This document shows, piece after piece, positions 5,212 to 7,493 of a DNA stretch of 7,493 bases. The notes under the pieces are model-generated. The model was given only the letters and a program-made list of their open reading frames with translations. It searched no databases and was not told where the DNA came from. The DNA comes from JAVBOP01 sp031550405 (GTDB lineage Bacteria > Bacteroidota > Ignavibacteria > Kapaibacteriales > UBA2268): NCBI GenBank assembly GCA_031550405.1, contig JAVBOP010000064.1, positions 1-7,493 on the forward strand, in the 5' to 3' direction. The translations under genes were made by a program, and so were the position numbers. Each line of letters begins with the position of its first letter. Within the stretch, counting starts at the first letter, position 1.

Positions 5212-5249
5212 ATGTTGAAGGCGCAGGCTGCTATCTGCCGCTTCAGCAT
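5212..5249 (+). terminator. GC-rich hairpin just after the LRR gene
   Basis: ATGTTGAAG pairs with CTTCAGCAT (9 bp, one G:U). After a 2x2 internal loop, GCAG pairs with CTGC around the 8-base loop GCTGCTAT. It begins 4 bases after the LRR stop codon. No T tract follows, so it is not a standard intrinsic terminator. It may be a 3'-end stabilising hairpin or a REP-like element. The stretch 5209-5300 is noticeably richer in GC than the DNA on its left. Confidence 0.4.
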
Positions 5250-5359
5250 GGGGGAATTGCTGGCACTATATTTGTGGCGGCGTAAGGGTTTATGACCATG
5301 CAAAATCGAAAAATTAACTATAATATAATAGAACGTAAAACATTAACATAAGAACGACA

Positions 5360-7493
5360 ATGAGACATGTATATATATTACTCCTTTTAGCGCTAAGTTT
5401 ATTCACCGCAGAGGCTTATGCACAAAAACAGGACATACCCGCCGATACTTTGCAAATGCGCAAGGTAATGAAAAATGGCGAAGGCAAAGAGTTCTGGATA
5501 TGCTTTATGACTAATTTCATAGACCAAAGCTCAACGGCGGGTCTTATTGAGCTAAACCTGTTTATCACAGGCGATTATGATGCAACTATCACTATCGAAT
5601 TTGCCAAAATAAATTACCGCGAAGTGGTATCTTTGCGGGCAGGTGAGGTTATCACCGTGAAGCTGGACAAAATGGCTCAAACTCTGGCAGTCGGCACTGT
5701 GGATATAGATCAGGCAATACATATTGTCTCCGACAAGCCTGTTACGGTGTATGGGCTGAATAAGCGGTATCAGACGACGGACTCATTCCTTGCATATCCT
5801 GTCGAGGTTCTGGGCTTGGAATACATGGTAATGGGATATGCAGGCTATACCGAGTTCTCCTCTATGCTTGCCGTTGTTGCAACTGAGGATAATACGGAGA
5901 TAACCGTAACCCCGGCGGTTGAGACAACCGATGGCAAGCCTGCGGGCAAGCCATACAAGGTAACCATGAATAGGGGAGATGTGTATCAGGCTGCGGGCAA
6001 ATACAGGAACCGCGATGCCAAGCTCTCTGATATGTCCGGCTCTACTGTTGTCTCTAACAAAAAGGTTGCTGTCTTTGGCGGACACCAATGTGCCAATATC
6101 CCTTCGCCCCGCATACTTGCATGCAACCACCTTGTGGAGCAGATGCCTCCGATACAGACATGGGGCAAGCACTTCTATCTGGGAACGTTTAAGATGCGTT
6201 CCAGCTATACATACCGCGTACTTGCGGCGCATGACAATACCAAGATATTCCGCGATACATCCTTGCTGGTAACCCTTATGAGGGGCGAATATGTTGAGCG
6301 TGAAGCTAAGGAGAACATACAGATAACAGCCGATAAGCCGGTGCTTGTTGCCCAGTATTCGCAAGGACAGGCTGTTGGCGATGGGCTTGGCGACCCGATG
6401 ATGTTGCTTGTAAGCCCGACGCAGCAGTTCTTGAAAAAGTATAGATTTGCCACTCCTGTCAATGGCGACTGGCATCACTTTATTAATGTGGTTGTTCCGA
6501 CTAAGGCTATTAAGACCTTTAGAATAAACGACTTGCCTATAGATGCCGATGTTTTCACACAGTTTGGCATGACAAAATTCTCGGTGGCAAGCATACGGCT
6601 GCCGTTTGGTTCGCATACTGTGGAATGTGTCCAGCCGTTTGGTCTGTATTCTTATGGTTTTGGCTTTGGGAAACTTGACGGCTTTGATGCCTATGGCACT
6701 ATGGGCGGGCAGTCGTTTGTCGATTATGAGCCTGCAATAGACAGCGTGCCGCCTCATGCGGAACAGGTCTCGCAGAAAAAGGGCAACAGCCTTCTGGTAA
6801 CTGATGATAATGTTGATGACACAGGAATATTTGACATAGTGTCGCTGGAGGTGATGAACATGTCGGTAAAGATTCCCAGCTTCTCGGATGCAGCTCCGTC
6901 GGTGCTTATCGATTTTGAGGTAGTGGATATAAACGAACCTGCCAAGTTTATGATTAAGACGCGCGATATGTCGCTAAATGAGGCATATTATACCGTATGC
7001 TATGTCTATGACAATACAAGCCAGCAGTACGTGTATCTGCTCAATACAGGCAAGGATAATGACTGCCTGCCAACAAAATCAATCATATTGGGCGCATACT
7101 ACAGCCATTCGCGCAACAACTATTCGCCTGATTTTAACAGGACTGACGGCATGGCTGGAGAGATTAATTTCATGGGCAATACAGGCACAAGCGGCATATT
7201 TGGGGTGTCCGCCTCCCGTTACCTGTTCAGAGGTTTCAATGCCTCTGCCAAGCTGTCTATCATGACGAATGATGCCGCGTTTTCGACGGTCGATACCACT
7301 AAGCTGTTTGTTACGGATTCCATAACAGGCAACTATGTGCCATATTATACAGGCAAAAATATAGAGCTGGACAATATCAACTTGAATCTTGATCTGGGAT
7401 TGGACTACAGGATTTCTGAATATTTCTACCTGTCGGGCGGCTTGGTGTTCGGCTTTGCCTTGAGCAAGAGTGCTGACTGCAGCGAGCAGATAT
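5360..7493 (+). CDS. Exported protein: IgGFc-binding-like domain plus probable outer-membrane beta-barrel (partial)
   Basis: The frame is open from ATG 5360 to the right edge (711 codons, no stop). Residues 1-21 are a signal peptide (RHVYILLLLALSLFTAEAYA, cut before QKQ). Residues about 125-430 carry the pattern of the IgGFc-binding N-terminal domain first described in human FCGBP: VYGLNKRYQTTDSF (130-143), VVATEDNTEITVTP, STVVSNKKVAVFGG, C244 and C255 in CANIPSPRILACNHL, MPPIQTWGKHFYLG, LAAHDNTKIF, DKPVLVAQYSQG (ends 336), and PTQQFL. A beta-rich linker follows. From about residue 573 alternating aromatic/polar strands begin (ILGAYYSHSRNN, GIFGVSASRYLF, NLDLGLDYRI, YFYLSGGLVFGFALS), resembling an OmpA-like or PorT-like beta-barrel. 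I infer an outer-membrane-anchored surface protein with an adhesin-like exposed part. IgG binding should not be assumed in an environmental bacterium. The C-terminus lies beyond the window. Confidence 0.82.
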   Translation, partial: MRHVYILLLLALSLFTAEAYAQKQDIPADTLQMRKVMKNGEGKEFWICFMTNFIDQSSTAGLIELNLFITGDYDATITIEFAKINYREVVSLRAGEVITVKLDKMAQTLAVGTVDIDQAIHIVSDKPVTVYGLNKRYQTTDSFLAYPVEVLGLEYMVMGYAGYTEFSSMLAVVATEDNTEITVTPAVETTDGKPAGKPYKVTMNRGDVYQAAGKYRNRDAKLSDMSGSTVVSNKKVAVFGGHQCANIPSPRILACNHLVEQMPPIQTWGKHFYLGTFKMRSSYTYRVLAAHDNTKIFRDTSLLVTLMRGEYVEREAKENIQITADKPVLVAQYSQGQAVGDGLGDPMMLLVSPTQQFLKKYRFATPVNGDWHHFINVVVPTKAIKTFRINDLPIDADVFTQFGMTKFSVASIRLPFGSHTVECVQPFGLYSYGFGFGKLDGFDAYGTMGGQSFVDYEPAIDSVPPHAEQVSQKKGNSLLVTDDNVDDTGIFDIVSLEVMNMSVKIPSFSDAAPSVLIDFEVVDINEPAKFMIKTRDMSLNEAYYTVCYVYDNTSQQYVYLLNTGKDNDCLPTKSIILGAYYSHSRNNYSPDFNRTDGMAGEINFMGNTGTSGIFGVSASRYLFRGFNASAKLSIMTNDAAFSTVDTTKLFVTDSITGNYVPYYTGKNIELDNINLNLDLGLDYRISEYFYLSGGLVFGFALSKSADCSEQI

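Noticed and set aside
5209..5295. 28-codon plus-strand ORF right after the LRR stop
   Set aside because: It has no ribosome binding site or recognisable content and lies over the hairpin. Too weak to call a gene.
5319..5324. TATAAT upstream of the IgGFc-like gene
   Set aside because: No -35 or -33 partner at a sensible distance, and TATAAT is not the usual Bacteroidota -7 box. Expected by chance in this AT-rich gap.
5783..6757. Minus-strand frame of 324 codons under the IgGFc-like gene
   Set aside because: Its composition is basic and unstructured, while the plus-strand frame has a signal peptide and clear domain motifs. It is an antisense shadow.

Overview
The window looks like a chromosomal stretch from an FCB-group bacterium (Bacteroidota, Ignavibacteriota or 'Kapabacteria'-like). 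This inference rests on a C-terminal type IX secretion (T9SS) sorting domain with a YPNPS motif, IRREKO-type leucine-rich repeats with a cysteine in each repeat, a secreted IgGFc-binding-like protein, general lack of Shine-Dalgarno sequences, and A-rich leaders. I cannot assign a genus.

Layout. Minus strand: the first 20 codons of a secreted protein run off the left edge (1-61). An AT-rich gap (62-356) follows, with a perfect hairpin, and then a 12-TM MFS transporter of the MFSD1-like type (357-1646). Plus strand: the Fe-S scaffold gene sufU (1808-2269) is divergent from the transporter. Next comes a low-GC accessory block (about 2270-3936) made of broken or stripped-down mobile and defence genes: a DUF6922-like putative antitoxin interrupted by one in-frame TAA, an apparently intact AbiEii-type nucleotidyltransferase toxin coupled to it by a TAATG overlap, the first 16 codons of a DNA methyltransferase, a small 69-aa gene, and a zeta-toxin pseudogene that keeps only its N- and C-terminal ends. 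After the block come a secreted LRR protein with a T9SS signal (3937-5208) and a large exported protein whose IgGFc-binding-like region is followed by a probable outer-membrane beta-barrel, cut by the right edge (5360-7493).

The least expected pattern is a 21-bp AT-rich repeat (TTATT-A6-TATTCATAAA) found in direct orientation at 2282, 3223, 3716 and 3899, with weaker copies at 2543, 3782 and 312. Two copies are identical over all 21 bases. The strong copies lie 6-17 nt after stop codons or just before start codons, so they mark the boundaries of the modules in the accessory block. They may be shared leader or promoter sequences, or recombination boundaries. The window alone does not decide between these.

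How the genes work together: the two right-hand genes probably act at the cell surface (one T9SS cargo, one outer-membrane-anchored adhesin-like protein). SufU and the transporter are housekeeping or metabolic genes. The AT-rich block between them reads as a decayed toxin-antitoxin and restriction/defence island inserted downstream of sufU.
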